Positions 20,835 through 30,565 of a stretch of 64,000 bases of DNA are shown here, piece by piece; position 1 is the stretch's first letter; every line of letters starts with the position of its first letter. The stretch lies in assembly GCA_937864035.1 (NCBI GenBank), contig CALMIO010000002.1:1-64000 (forward strand). Direction: 5' to 3'. This DNA comes from an uncultured Pseudomonadota bacterium (GTDB lineage Bacteria; Bdellovibrionota_C; UBA2361; CALMIO01). Made by a program: the position numbers and the translations under genes. The notes under the pieces were generated by a model that saw only the letters and a list, made by a program, of their open reading frames with translations, was not told where the DNA came from and did not search any database.

Positions 20835-21368
20835 CTAATGCTCAACCACAATCACCTCTTCAGCACCAGCCTCCGACAACAGCTCTTTTAAACTGTTAAT
20901 CTTGGAGTGTTGGTCGCAATCAATAACTAAACCAAACTTATCATCACTAAAACGAGGATCATATCCTAGCGGCTTTGAAAAAAAACGTGGCAACCGACAG
21001 AGAAACAAGATTGACAAAAGCGTTGCCAAAGCCCCCCAAAGAATCGTCCACTCATAACCAACCACGAAAAATCCCGGCAAGGAAACTATATCTTTAGCGC
21101 TAACTCTCATTGGCCAATCTAGCGACATCCAAATAGCCAATGTCCAACCAGCCGCACAACCTAAAATACCTCCAATCAAAGTAAAGCGACGAGCCAAGCT
21201 TTTTTCCGAACTTGTGGCATCTTCAATCTCATGGCTTAAGGTCGGCGAATAAACCCTATAAGAATAATTATCCTGCTTGACGCTGTGGACGGCTGTCAAA
21301 AGATCGTCAATATATGAAAACACACCAACAATCGCTTTATTTGCTCTCATAAATAACTTAATAATCAA
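20835..21368 (-). CDS. actD: Alternative complex III subunit ActD (DUF3341)
   Basis: This 177-residue protein has the DUF3341 arrangement: an N-terminal soluble part, two hydrophobic segments (GGILGCAAGWTLAIW and FFVVGYEWTILWGALATL) and a C-terminal domain ending in the conserved region with GLVIDCD and LLSEAGAEEVIVVE. ActD contacts the membrane subunits in known structures and has no cofactor. It lies 3 bp downstream of actC. Confidence 0.93.
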   Translation of the reverse strand: MIIKLFMRANKAIVGVFSYIDDLLTAVHSVKQDNYSYRVYSPTLSHEIEDATSSEKSLARRFTLIGGILGCAAGWTLAIWMSLDWPMRVSAKDIVSLPGFFVVGYEWTILWGALATLLSILFLCRLPRFFSKPLGYDPRFSDDKFGLVIDCDQHSKINSLKELLSEAGAEEVIVVEH

Positions 21369-21371
21369 TTA

Positions 21372-22733
21372 CTAATGCGCGTTCTCATCTTCATTTCTTC
21401 TCGGTGGAGGCATAATTTCTTTAATCTCAGCGATTGCAACCGCTGGAAAGAACTTAATAAACAACATCATCCACATTCCAAACCAACCAAACGCGCCCGC
21501 AGTAATCGCTATTTCGGTCCAAGAAAAATTATAACCACCCCAAGCGGCTGGAATATATTCTCGAGCTAATGAGGTAAAGATAATATTAAAGCGCTCAAGC
21601 CACATTCCAATATTAATAATGATCGAAAGTACGAAAAGATAGCCAATATGCCTTCTGAGAGGCCGCCACCATAAAGTTAATGGCGCCACACAGTTACAGA
21701 AAAACATCCCCCAAAAAGCACTCTTAAACTCGCCAAAGGGACGAAACCAAAACTGATATCGTTCAAACGGATTATTACTGTACCAAGCAACGTAGAACTC
21801 CGTAATATAAGCGTAGCTAACAATCCCGCTGGTCAACATAATCAGTTTACACATTGACTCGAAATGATCGTGAGTAATCAACTCTTCTAGCTTAAAAACA
21901 GAGCGCAAAGGGATAATCAGAGTAATCACCATAGCAACCCCAGAAAATATCGCTCCAGCAACAAAGTAAGGAGGAAAGATAGTAGCATGCCAACCGGGTA
22001 CGATACTCATAGCAAAATCCCAAGAAACGACACTATGCACGGAAACAACCAACGGCGTAGCAAGAGCCGCAAAAAGCAGGTAAGCGGCTCCATAGTTTTT
22101 CCAAGCAGTATGCCCCCCCGTCCAGCCAAGCGAAGTTATAGTATAGAGAGTTTTTCTAAACCAACTTTTAGCCCGGTCGCGTGCTACCGCTATATCGGGA
22201 ACCAAACCAACAAAGAAAAAAGTGGCAGACACCGTAAAATAAGTAGAGACTGCGAAGACGTCCCAAAGTAGCGGAGATCTAAAATTTGGCCAAAGAGCTC
22301 TTTCATTTGGTACCGGAAAAAGCCAAAGAGACATCCAAGGTCTGCCAAGATGAATAACCGGAAACAAACCAGCCGTCATAACCGCAAAAACCGTCATCGC
22401 TTCGGCTAATCTGTAAATCGGCATCCTGAATTTTGCCCTAAAAAGATAGAGAACGGCCGAGATCAAAGTACCAGAATGAGCTATACCAACCCAAAAAACA
22501 AAGTTAGTAATATACGAACCCCAACCAATCGGATGCGATTTACCGGCATAGCCAAAACCTTGCCACATCTGGTTAAACCAAGCAGCCGCTCCGAAACCTA
22601 ACAATATCAAACAAATAGCAAACAGGGCGTACCAACCCCCAGTTGGAGTTTCAAGCATTGCTAAAACCAAATCGCTAACTCTTTTGTAAGTTAACGAACC
22701 ATTATTTTTATGATCAAACTCTTTGGCCGTCAT
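21372..22733 (-). CDS. actC: Alternative complex III quinol-oxidising membrane subunit ActC (NrfD family)
   Basis: This 453-residue protein has about ten membrane helices. NrfD-type segments include NFVFWVGIAHSGTLISAVLYLFR and VSWDFAMSIVPGWHATIFPPYFVAGAIFSG. ActC is where quinol is thought to bind, next to the [3Fe-4S] cluster of ActB. It is translated 18 bp after actB and 3 bp before actD. Length matches the family. Confidence 0.95.
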   Translation of the reverse strand: MTAKEFDHKNNGSLTYKRVSDLVLAMLETPTGGWYALFAICLILLGFGAAAWFNQMWQGFGYAGKSHPIGWGSYITNFVFWVGIAHSGTLISAVLYLFRAKFRMPIYRLAEAMTVFAVMTAGLFPVIHLGRPWMSLWLFPVPNERALWPNFRSPLLWDVFAVSTYFTVSATFFFVGLVPDIAVARDRAKSWFRKTLYTITSLGWTGGHTAWKNYGAAYLLFAALATPLVVSVHSVVSWDFAMSIVPGWHATIFPPYFVAGAIFSGVAMVITLIIPLRSVFKLEELITHDHFESMCKLIMLTSGIVSYAYITEFYVAWYSNNPFERYQFWFRPFGEFKSAFWGMFFCNCVAPLTLWWRPLRRHIGYLFVLSIIINIGMWLERFNIIFTSLAREYIPAAWGGYNFSWTEIAITAGAFGWFGMWMMLFIKFFPAVAIAEIKEIMPPPRRNEDENAH

Positions 22734-22751
22734 CTAAAATCAAATATAAAT

Positions 22752-25700
22752 TTAAACTTTAAATCTTATTCCTTCTAAATATGTAATCGCCGGTTGAGTA
22801 TTCAAATGATGATCAAGAACTTTATAAGCGCGTTTATCTTTAGCAAGCTTTGCAACTTTGCTTTCTGGATCATTTAAATTCCCAAAAGTTATCGCTTGCG
22901 TCGGACAACTTTGCGCGCAAGCCGGTTTGATTTCGCCATCACGAACTAAGCGCCCCTCATCTTTCGCATTATCTTTGGCTTCAATAATTCTCTGAACGCA
23001 AAAAGTGCATTTTTCCATAACTCCGGCAGAGCGTCGAGTCACATCGGGATTATATTGCATATTTAATGGCTCAGGCAGTTCGATCTCAAACCAGTTAAAG
23101 CGGCGAACTTTGTAAGAGCAGTTATTAGAACAATAACGAGTTCCCACGCAACGATTATAAATCATCGCGTTAAGACCCTCTTCGTTGTGATAAGTCGCAT
23201 AAACTGGACAAACTGGTTCACACGGAGCATTGCCGCAATGTTGGCACATCATCGGTAAGAAACGCACCTCAAGCTCTTCACCGGCACCCTCGTAATAGCG
23301 CTCGATTCTAAGCCAACTCATTTCGCGTCCTTCAGCGCAGCGTTCGGGACCAACCACTGGAATATTATTCTCAGCATAACAAGCAACTACACACGCCGAA
23401 CAACCCGTGCAAGAAGCTAAATCAACCACCATCCCCCAACTATATACTGGATGTTTTCTCTGCTCGTACATCTGTTTCGGCTGATGATGATCGTCATGCG
23501 AAAGATGATGTCCGTTTTTAGAATTATGAGAGTGATCGTGCAAATCAGTAACACTTGCAGTAACAAGAGAACTTTTCGCGAGATCGCGCCCAAGCTGAGA
23601 ATCAGAACCTTGAACATTTATCAACTCAGCTTTACCAACACCGCGAGCCAAATCAACCTTAGTATTAAGTAATGATACTGAACGCTCCGCCGAAATATCG
23701 GAAACAGAGACAAGATCAAGCACATTGCCACCTTTTATTTTTCTTGCAAAGCGGCCGTACTCAGAATGACCATTGCCGATAGGCACCGCAACGATTCCCG
23801 GATGAACATTCTCCGTGACGTAAATCGGCAAATTAACCTCGCCATAATAATTTCTCAGGCGCGCAACGTCTCCCTGCGCCAAACCTCGCTCAGCCGCAGT
23901 TTTAGGATGAACCTCCGCCCATGACCCCCAAACAATCTGCGTTACCGGATCAGCTAACTCCTGCAACCAAGGCCGGTTCGCAAAGCGGCCATCAAATGTT
24001 TTCACCGATGGATATGGATACAAAACTAATGGATTAGAGCCTCTCTTATTTTGATCAAAGCTAAGCTCTTTAAAATTTAATTTTCCAAAAGAATTTTGAT
24101 CAAGAGCCAAAGGCAAATTAATAGGTTCGGAGTTTTTTTGATGATTAAAAAATCCTCCTTTTTGCAGAGCTTTTCTCCAAAATAGATCAAAATCAGCTTC
24201 TACCCGATTATCGCTTCCACTTCGAAGAGTCGAATGAATAACGCGCCAACGCTCTTTTAATAGATCCAGAAAAGTTGCTGGTTTATCGCCGATCTTTTTA
24301 GGTTTGTCGCAAACCCCCATTAACTCAAGCCAAATATCTCCAAGCTGTTTTGTTTGAAAGACTGGTAACATTGTCGGCTGAATCAGAGAATACTCGCCGT
24401 CAATCGATTCAAGATCTCCCCAAGACTCTAAAGAGTGATGGGCGGGCAGTATAAGATCCGCGAGCGCAGTCGTCTCATCAAGATGGCTAGAAAAACTAAC
24501 AACCATGCGAGCACGCTTCAAGGCATAAGCAAAGCCTGAACTGGAAGGCAGAGAAAAAGCCGGATTTGTTCCATACATAAAAACAAGATCAACCTTATCG
24601 GCTTGCAGGTCAGCAATCATCGAAGATATTTCCGAATTGACAGGATGCGAAGTCCTAGGACGAGCAAAGCTAATTGTTTGACCAACGTTTCCAAGAACAA
24701 GGTTAATCAAATTAACCACGACTTGCATCTCTAGAGAACGAGAAGTGGCGCAAGCAGTACCACCAGCTATCACTAATGACGATTTTGCGGAAAACAATTT
24801 ATCAACTATTTTTTCAAAATCGGCATATCGCAAATCGGCCGCGGCAACTAACCGCTTTGGATCAACATTATCAACAACACGGCGAATCAAATCGGCAAGC
24901 TGTGGAGTTAATCCACGAACACGAGGACTCGTTGAAATAATTTTGAGCAAAGCCAAAGCTAAATTCAACTCACTAGCCGGAGAGTTTTTTAACCAAAGAT
25001 CGGCATTAGCGCCAGTTAACGAAAGACGAGGTTCAATATGAATTAACTTGAGTGGCTTTGCGGAACGCCTGCCATCAGACCAACCTCGCGCAAACTCACA
25101 GGGAGAAATCCACGTCTCAAGAAAGTCAGCGCCAAAATTAACAACAAGCTCCGCAGTTTCAAAATTGTATGTTGGAACCAGTCTTTTACCAAAGATAATC
25201 TGGGCAGCCTGAGCAATATCACTATTGCTAAATAATTCGTATGAAACATGCCTCAAGCCGATCTCTCTTGAAAAATCATCGGCCAGCTCAGACAAACTTC
25301 CTGACAACAAAGAGGTTAAAAGATATCTTTTATTTCCAGAATTTTTAACCTCTTGAGCAATTTTACCATAAGCTTCACTCCAAGAGATCGGCTTAAAAAT
25401 TGGTTTACCATCAACGCCCTGAGAACGCGCCATTGGCTCACGCACCCTATCTGGATCATATAAGGCCTGTAGCGAAGCTTGTCCTCTAGCACACAATCCG
25501 CCTTTGTTAACGGGATGATCGGGATTGCCTTCAACCTTAACGGCTCTGCCCTCTCTAGTGCGAACATGAATGCCACAACCAGCGGAACATTCAACGCAAG
25601 TGGAAGCGTACCAAACAGCAACACCGGGAATTTGCTCCTTATCTCCCTTAGCAAACGGATAGATCTTTTGGGCAGCATCGTTAGCGCAAGCGCTTAAAGT

Positions 25701-25802
25701 GGCGGCTGCGCTTGAAGCTCCAATCACCTGAAGGAAACGCCTTCTTGAAAGCTTTTTATTTAAATTAGAGTTTTGATTAACTTCCAAATCCTTTTCGCCC
25801 AT
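22752..25802 (-). CDS. actB: Alternative complex III iron-sulfur subunit ActB
   Basis: This 1016-residue fusion has a twin-arginine signal (SRRRFLQVIG) that ends in a lipobox-like LSAC (Cys39), so it may be a Tat-exported lipoprotein. The B1 half resembles molybdopterin oxidoreductases and carries an intact CVECSAGC...C motif near residues 70-105. The B2 half holds cluster motifs CTGCSACVVAC, MCQHCGNAPCEPVCP, CVGTRYCSNNC and KCTFC...CAQSCP, as in NrfC/PsrB-type proteins. A His-rich insert (HDHSHNSKNGHH, HDDHH) separates the halves near residue 750. It carries electrons from quinol to the haems of ActA/ActE. Confidence 0.95.
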   Translation of the reverse strand: MGEKDLEVNQNSNLNKKLSRRRFLQVIGASSAAATLSACANDAAQKIYPFAKGDKEQIPGVAVWYASTCVECSAGCGIHVRTREGRAVKVEGNPDHPVNKGGLCARGQASLQALYDPDRVREPMARSQGVDGKPIFKPISWSEAYGKIAQEVKNSGNKRYLLTSLLSGSLSELADDFSREIGLRHVSYELFSNSDIAQAAQIIFGKRLVPTYNFETAELVVNFGADFLETWISPCEFARGWSDGRRSAKPLKLIHIEPRLSLTGANADLWLKNSPASELNLALALLKIISTSPRVRGLTPQLADLIRRVVDNVDPKRLVAAADLRYADFEKIVDKLFSAKSSLVIAGGTACATSRSLEMQVVVNLINLVLGNVGQTISFARPRTSHPVNSEISSMIADLQADKVDLVFMYGTNPAFSLPSSSGFAYALKRARMVVSFSSHLDETTALADLILPAHHSLESWGDLESIDGEYSLIQPTMLPVFQTKQLGDIWLELMGVCDKPKKIGDKPATFLDLLKERWRVIHSTLRSGSDNRVEADFDLFWRKALQKGGFFNHQKNSEPINLPLALDQNSFGKLNFKELSFDQNKRGSNPLVLYPYPSVKTFDGRFANRPWLQELADPVTQIVWGSWAEVHPKTAAERGLAQGDVARLRNYYGEVNLPIYVTENVHPGIVAVPIGNGHSEYGRFARKIKGGNVLDLVSVSDISAERSVSLLNTKVDLARGVGKAELINVQGSDSQLGRDLAKSSLVTASVTDLHDHSHNSKNGHHLSHDDHHQPKQMYEQRKHPVYSWGMVVDLASCTGCSACVVACYAENNIPVVGPERCAEGREMSWLRIERYYEGAGEELEVRFLPMMCQHCGNAPCEPVCPVYATYHNEEGLNAMIYNRCVGTRYCSNNCSYKVRRFNWFEIELPEPLNMQYNPDVTRRSAGVMEKCTFCVQRIIEAKDNAKDEGRLVRDGEIKPACAQSCPTQAITFGNLNDPESKVAKLAKDKRAYKVLDHHLNTQPAITYLEGIRFKV

Positions 25803-25813
25803 AGAAAACTATC

Positions 25814-26572
25814 TTAATGATGACAACCCAAACAATCGATTGAAGCGCCACGCTCTCGGTGGCAAGATATGCACCAACCCATCTTCATAGAAGTAACCCG
25901 TTCAACAACATCCATCTCCGGCACCTGACCATGGCATTCTTGACAAGTGACTCCTGCCTTGCCGTGTCTTTTGTGATTAAACTTAACATAATCAGGCATG
26001 ACATGAACCTTTTCCCACGGAATAGGTTTTCCATTACCGGAAAAATACTCCTGTAATTTTTTAATCTCCGCTTTCTGCTCGTCTGTCGTGCCCTGAACCT
26101 GTATCTGATGACACCCCTTACATGTTTCAACTTCAGGAATATTAGCATAAGGAGATTTAGCAACCGACCAATGGCAAAACTGGCACTCCATCTTATTTTT
26201 TTGGACATGAGTAACATGGCTAAAAGAGATCGGCTGTTTAGGTTTATATCCCTTAACTCGTTGCGGCGGACCAAAGTAATGAAAATGATCGATCAGATCG
26301 ATATCCCAAAAAGCGGCCTTGCCACGATTCCAAACACCGTTATATTTTCCTATTGATTTATAAGTAGTTCGATCATATTCGTCGTTTTTTTTATCACCTG
26401 CTACCAAACATTTATTGTTTTCACCTATACAGCCATTCTTTGAAGAATCATCAGCAATTAAAATATCTCCGCAAGCAAGAGAGAAAAAAAGAGATAAAAA
26501 GATGGCAAATTCTAGTTTTTTATTGACAACCGCAAATAGCCGGCTAAAAAACCTAATATCAGCAGGAAACAT
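25814..26572 (-). CDS. actA: Alternative complex III pentahaem cytochrome c ActA
   Basis: This 252-residue protein has an N-terminal hydrophobic anchor and five CxxCH haem motifs: CQFCH (130), CKGCH (151), CQECH (210), CISCH (234) and CLGCH (247). The order, and the histidines between them (FSHVTHV, FNHKRH), match the five-haem ActA. It is first in the act order, 11 bp before actB. The N-terminal ~110 residues include an unconserved Asn/Lys-rich stretch. Confidence 0.94.
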   Translation of the reverse strand: MFPADIRFFSRLFAVVNKKLEFAIFLSLFFSLACGDILIADDSSKNGCIGENNKCLVAGDKKNDEYDRTTYKSIGKYNGVWNRGKAAFWDIDLIDHFHYFGPPQRVKGYKPKQPISFSHVTHVQKNKMECQFCHWSVAKSPYANIPEVETCKGCHQIQVQGTTDEQKAEIKKLQEYFSGNGKPIPWEKVHVMPDYVKFNHKRHGKAGVTCQECHGQVPEMDVVERVTSMKMGWCISCHRERGASIDCLGCHH

Positions 26573-26646
26573 CAGACTTAAGATTTGGATAGCTAAATAA
26601 TCTTTTACTATTTTAATTTGTAATAAAGGTTAAATATATACATTAA

Positions 26647-26669
26647 AGAGGAATGATGGAAGATCCTCT
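26647..26669. promoter_or_regulatory. Inverted repeat between the act operon and aacS
   Basis: AGAGGA (26647-26652) and TCCTCT (26664-26669) form an inverted repeat with an 11-bp centre, in the 168-bp divergent gap. It could be an operator for one or both directions, or chance. Confidence 0.3.
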
Positions 26670-26711
26670 ATATGTTTTTCTTTATAAAAGCTTTAATTAT
26701 TTTATTTGTAC

Positions 26712-26717
26712 TATAAT
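26712..26717 (+). promoter_or_regulatory. Candidate -10 box for acetoacetyl-CoA synthetase
   Basis: A perfect TATAAT lies 23 bp before the ATG at 26741. The -35 region is weak. The implied leader is about 15-17 nt and contains no Shine-Dalgarno. Confidence 0.45.
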
Positions 26718-26740
26718 TTTTTACTAAACATTAGTTTACT

Positions 26741-28681
26741 ATGCCAGACTCCCATCCAGCGATTTTATGGCAACCTCAAAATTCTCTAACGAGTAGTTCA
26801 TCAATTCACAAATTTAAAGGATCTCTTTCCTTTAACGATCTCTATAGCTGGTCAATAAATCAACCAGAGAAATTTTGGGATGATTTTATTCAATTCGCCA
26901 AACCAATATTTAAAAAAAAATTTCACTCCGTTCTCAAAAAAAACAGCTGGTTTGGAGAAGCTGAGTGGTTTGTTGGCGGAGAGTTAAATTTTGCTGAAAA
27001 TCTCCTTCGTTATTCAACAAACCTCGAGCATGCCCAAAAACCAGCTATCATCTCTTGGAACGAACAGGGAAAAATTTGCGAACTAACTTTTTCAGAGTTG
27101 AAACAAGCGGCCCTTGCATTCGCGGCTTTTCTATTAGCTGATGGAATTTCCACTAACGATGTTGTTGTGGCTGTCGCTCCAAATATCGCAGAAACCATAG
27201 TCGCAATGCTTGGCACGGCTACGGTCGGAGCTATTTTCGCCTCATGCTCGCCAGATTTTGGCGAAAGCGCTATTTTGGATCGTTTTTCACAAATCTCTCC
27301 TAAAGCCTTAATAGCCGCCGACGGTTACCTTTTTAAAGGAGAAAGGATCTCTTGTCTCGGCAAAATAAATAATCTCAAGGGACAACTTCCCTCCTTAAAA
27401 AGCTACTACATGATCAATTACATCGGCTTTGGAATTGCTAAAGGTTTCAGAAATTTCGCTCTCAACGAACTACTTAGCGCAAAAGAAGAACAAACATTTA
27501 CCAGCAGGCTATCAAACGACCCTCTATACATAATGTTCAGTTCTGGCACGACCGGCAAACCAAAGTGCATTATCCATCGCACGGCTGGCGTTTTAGTTGA
27601 ACATCTAAAAGAACATTTATTGCACTCCGATTTTAAACCGAACGATAAAATTTTTTATCAAACAACTTGCGGCTGGATGATGTGGAATTGGCTAGTTTCC
27701 GCTTTGGCTTGCGGTTGTTGCGTGGTGACTTACGACGGGTTTCCACTGGCGGCTAATGGAGAGATTCTTTTTAAGCTCTGCGAAAAAGAAAAGATCAACG
27801 TCTTTGGAACAAACGCTAAATTTTTGTCAACCATTGAAAAACTTAACCTCTCGCCTAAGCAAGTAGCAGATCTAAGTTCGTTAAAAAGCCTTCTCTCCAC
27901 CGGCTCTCCACTGGCGAGTCGCAGTTTCGATTTTGTTTATGAAAAGATCAATCCAACCGTGATTTTATCTTCCATTTCGGGCGGCACAGATTTGGTAGGT
28001 TGTTTGGCTCTTGGCGCGCCAAACTTGCCAGTCTATCGCGGAGAGCTACAAGCACGTAGCCTTGGAATAGCAGTCGAAGTTTTTGACGAGCAAGGAAAAC
28101 CAATACGCGATCGTCCGGGAGAATTGGTGGTGACCGCACCCTTCCCTTCGATGCCTCTCGGTTTCGCGAAAGACATTGATCAGCAAAGGTTTAAAAAAAC
28201 TTATTTTGAACGTTATATAAACACTTGGTGGCACGGAGACTTAGCCGAGATTACCTCTCGCGGCAGTGTTAAAATTTATGGCAGATCAGACGCCACCTTA
28301 AATCCAAGTGGAGTCAGAATTGGCACCGCCGAGATTTACAACCAAGTCGAAAGTTTTGCCGAAATTGAGGAATGCCTAGTAAGCGCCAAAAAGATAGAAA
28401 ATGATGAGGCGATAATTTTGCTGCTAAAAATGAAAGATGGCTACCAATTGAGCGAACAACTCAAATCTGAGATTAGGGAAAAAATAAGAAAAGAATTATC
28501 CTCCTTTCATCTGCCTCGTTGGATCGTGGCAATCAAAGATCTACCTCGCACAAAAAACGGCAAACTGTCCGAAATTGCCGTCAAAAAAATTATTAACGGA
28601 GAAAAAGCCGATAATTTAGCCGCCTTGGCAAATCCAGAAAGCTTAGAAGAAATTCGACTCGGCTGTATGAACTTGAAATGA
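26741..28681 (+). CDS. Acetoacetyl-CoA synthetase
   Basis: This 646-residue member of the ANL (AMP-forming acyl-CoA ligase) family has the AMP-binding loop MFSSGTTGKPKCIIH near residue 265 and the C-terminal catalytic lysine in LPRTKNGKLSE near residue 605. The N-terminal lead-in (EWFVGGELNFAENLLRY) and the segment TTCGWMMWNWLVSALACG fit acetoacetyl-CoA synthetase more closely than acetyl-CoA synthetase. It activates acetoacetate with ATP and CoA for ketone-body use or polyhydroxybutyrate turnover. It is divergent from the act operon. Confidence 0.88.
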   Translation: MPDSHPAILWQPQNSLTSSSSIHKFKGSLSFNDLYSWSINQPEKFWDDFIQFAKPIFKKKFHSVLKKNSWFGEAEWFVGGELNFAENLLRYSTNLEHAQKPAIISWNEQGKICELTFSELKQAALAFAAFLLADGISTNDVVVAVAPNIAETIVAMLGTATVGAIFASCSPDFGESAILDRFSQISPKALIAADGYLFKGERISCLGKINNLKGQLPSLKSYYMINYIGFGIAKGFRNFALNELLSAKEEQTFTSRLSNDPLYIMFSSGTTGKPKCIIHRTAGVLVEHLKEHLLHSDFKPNDKIFYQTTCGWMMWNWLVSALACGCCVVTYDGFPLAANGEILFKLCEKEKINVFGTNAKFLSTIEKLNLSPKQVADLSSLKSLLSTGSPLASRSFDFVYEKINPTVILSSISGGTDLVGCLALGAPNLPVYRGELQARSLGIAVEVFDEQGKPIRDRPGELVVTAPFPSMPLGFAKDIDQQRFKKTYFERYINTWWHGDLAEITSRGSVKIYGRSDATLNPSGVRIGTAEIYNQVESFAEIEECLVSAKKIENDEAIILLLKMKDGYQLSEQLKSEIREKIRKELSSFHLPRWIVAIKDLPRTKNGKLSEIAVKKIINGEKADNLAALANPESLEEIRLGCMNLK

Positions 28682-28759
28682 AAATTAAAAAAGATTCTTA
28701 TCTGTCGTCGAGCTAGTTGTTACCGCCAACTAAATAAGATAACTTGATAAGCAAACGTT

Positions 28760-30565
28760 ATGGAGCAGGTTTCGACTAACAACTTTAAAAAACTTTTACT
28801 AGCCTCTTGGAATGCCACTCGTGGAGAGAGGATCAGATTTTTTGTTTTTGTGGCGCTTTTCACGATTGCTTACACAATTGATTTATTCGTCCCTTGGGCG
28901 ATGGGATACACACTTGGAGTTTTAGTTGCGGAAGGTTTCACCGACGTGGCTTATCGCAAAGCTCTACTGGGATTAACCATTTACATTGGACTACGATTTA
29001 TCAATGCTATCTGCCACCATCTAGCGCGCTACTTGCAAAATACCGTGACTTATCAGGCAAGAATGAACGCCCTTAATCAGATCTTTGGCGAACTTTTAAA
29101 ATTTCCTCTTCATTGGCACATTCAACAACACTCTGGAGACAATTTAAGCAAACTGCATCGCGCTGTCGGGGCGGTTGAGAATTTTATCGGACTATATCTT
29201 TGGCAAATTATCGACGGCGTGGTCAAAGTTGTATTTGCTGCAATTGCGATCTTTACCCTTGATTTTTGGGTTGCCCTAAACGTTATTTTGCTTTTTATGC
29301 TGACTATCGGAACGATGATCTTTTTTAACAGCAAATTGAGAGAACGCTACCGCAGAAATAACGCTTTTGCCAACAAACTAAGCCGAATTTGCGTTGACTA
29401 TCTTTTTAACATCGTCACCGTAAAAACTTTACATCTTGAAAATGAAGCTAGCAAATATCTTAACTCCACAAGATATGAAGGTTTGGAATTTAGCCAAAAA
29501 ATCTCTCAATATAACGAGTTAAAATGGGGAATCATTACGCTTGGTTATGGAGCGGTAATTGGCACTTCACTCTGGATTTATTTTGCTGGTCAAAAAGAGG
29601 TTAGCGCCGCTTTCGATATAGCCAAAGTTTATGTTTTATTAAATTACCTTGATCGAATTTTTCAGGCAGTTGGAGCTTTTACCGGCTATTACAGCGGCCT
29701 ACTTGAAGCCGCAACCGCCTTTGAAGATGGCGCGCAAATTATCCATCAAGCAGAGCAAATTCCATCTATTAAGATCGGTCCAATACCATCAGAAAACAAT
29801 TGGCAAGAAATATCAATCCAAGATATCTCATTTTCTTACCCAAACGGGGATAGACTACAACTGCAAAACGCGAGTTTCTCTTTTAAAAATACCGAAAAAA
29901 TAGCGCTTGTCGGTCCAAGCGGTGGCGGCAAATCAACCTTACTTAAAATCCTTAGCGGAGCGCTCAAACCACTGAGTGGTTCGGTATTAATCGACGATCA
30001 AAAACCCATCGATTTTGAACAATTAGCGCGCCTTACTCTACTAGTTCCGCAAGAGCCAGAAATCTTCTCGGAAACATTAATTTATAATTTAACGATGGGA
30101 GAAACTTACTCAAGAAACGAAATCAATCAAATCGTCAATTTATGCGGCTTAGAACCGATATTGGCAAAATTGCCAGCTAGCGAAGAAACAAATCTTGCCG
30201 AAAAAGGTTTAAACGTTTCAGTTGGCGAAAAACAAAGAATCGCGCTAGCGCGTGGTTTGCTTCGCGCCAAAGGTCGTGAAATAATATTATTGGACGAGCC
30301 GACCTCAAGCCTAGATCCTAAAATAGAAAAAGAGATTTTTTTAGGCTTATTAAAAGAATTTTCCAAGAGAGTGATAATCTCTGCAATTCACAGATTGCAC
30401 TTAGTACCGTTATTTGATTCGATTATTTTCGTGCGAAATGGATCGATTGTCGAAAAAGGTTCGTTCGCCGAACTGCTTAATAAACGAGGAGAGTTCGCCG
30501 CTATTTGGGAAGATTTCGAAAAAAGGGATTCGAGCCAAACGCAAATTCAATTATCAGAAAATTAA
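28760..30565 (+). CDS. ABC transporter, fused permease and ATP-binding protein
   Basis: This 601-residue exporter-type half transporter has about six membrane helices in residues 20-330 and a nucleotide-binding domain from ~355: Walker A GPSGGGKST, Q-loop VPQEPEIF, Walker B IILLDEPTSSLD and a His switch in SAIHRLH. The signature motif reads VSVGEKQR where LSGGQ/E is usual, a mild divergence. The substrate is unknown. Its TAA is directly followed by the ATG of the next gene, so translation is probably coupled to that polytopic membrane protein. Confidence 0.92.
   Translation: MEQVSTNNFKKLLLASWNATRGERIRFFVFVALFTIAYTIDLFVPWAMGYTLGVLVAEGFTDVAYRKALLGLTIYIGLRFINAICHHLARYLQNTVTYQARMNALNQIFGELLKFPLHWHIQQHSGDNLSKLHRAVGAVENFIGLYLWQIIDGVVKVVFAAIAIFTLDFWVALNVILLFMLTIGTMIFFNSKLRERYRRNNAFANKLSRICVDYLFNIVTVKTLHLENEASKYLNSTRYEGLEFSQKISQYNELKWGIITLGYGAVIGTSLWIYFAGQKEVSAAFDIAKVYVLLNYLDRIFQAVGAFTGYYSGLLEAATAFEDGAQIIHQAEQIPSIKIGPIPSENNWQEISIQDISFSYPNGDRLQLQNASFSFKNTEKIALVGPSGGGKSTLLKILSGALKPLSGSVLIDDQKPIDFEQLARLTLLVPQEPEIFSETLIYNLTMGETYSRNEINQIVNLCGLEPILAKLPASEETNLAEKGLNVSVGEKQRIALARGLLRAKGREIILLDEPTSSLDPKIEKEIFLGLLKEFSKRVIISAIHRLHLVPLFDSIIFVRNGSIVEKGSFAELLNKRGEFAAIWEDFEKRDSSQTQIQLSEN

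Noticed and set aside
30520-30545. tRNA-like T-loop word (GATTCGAGCC)
   Set aside because: It lies inside the ABC transporter coding end and no cloverleaf forms around it.
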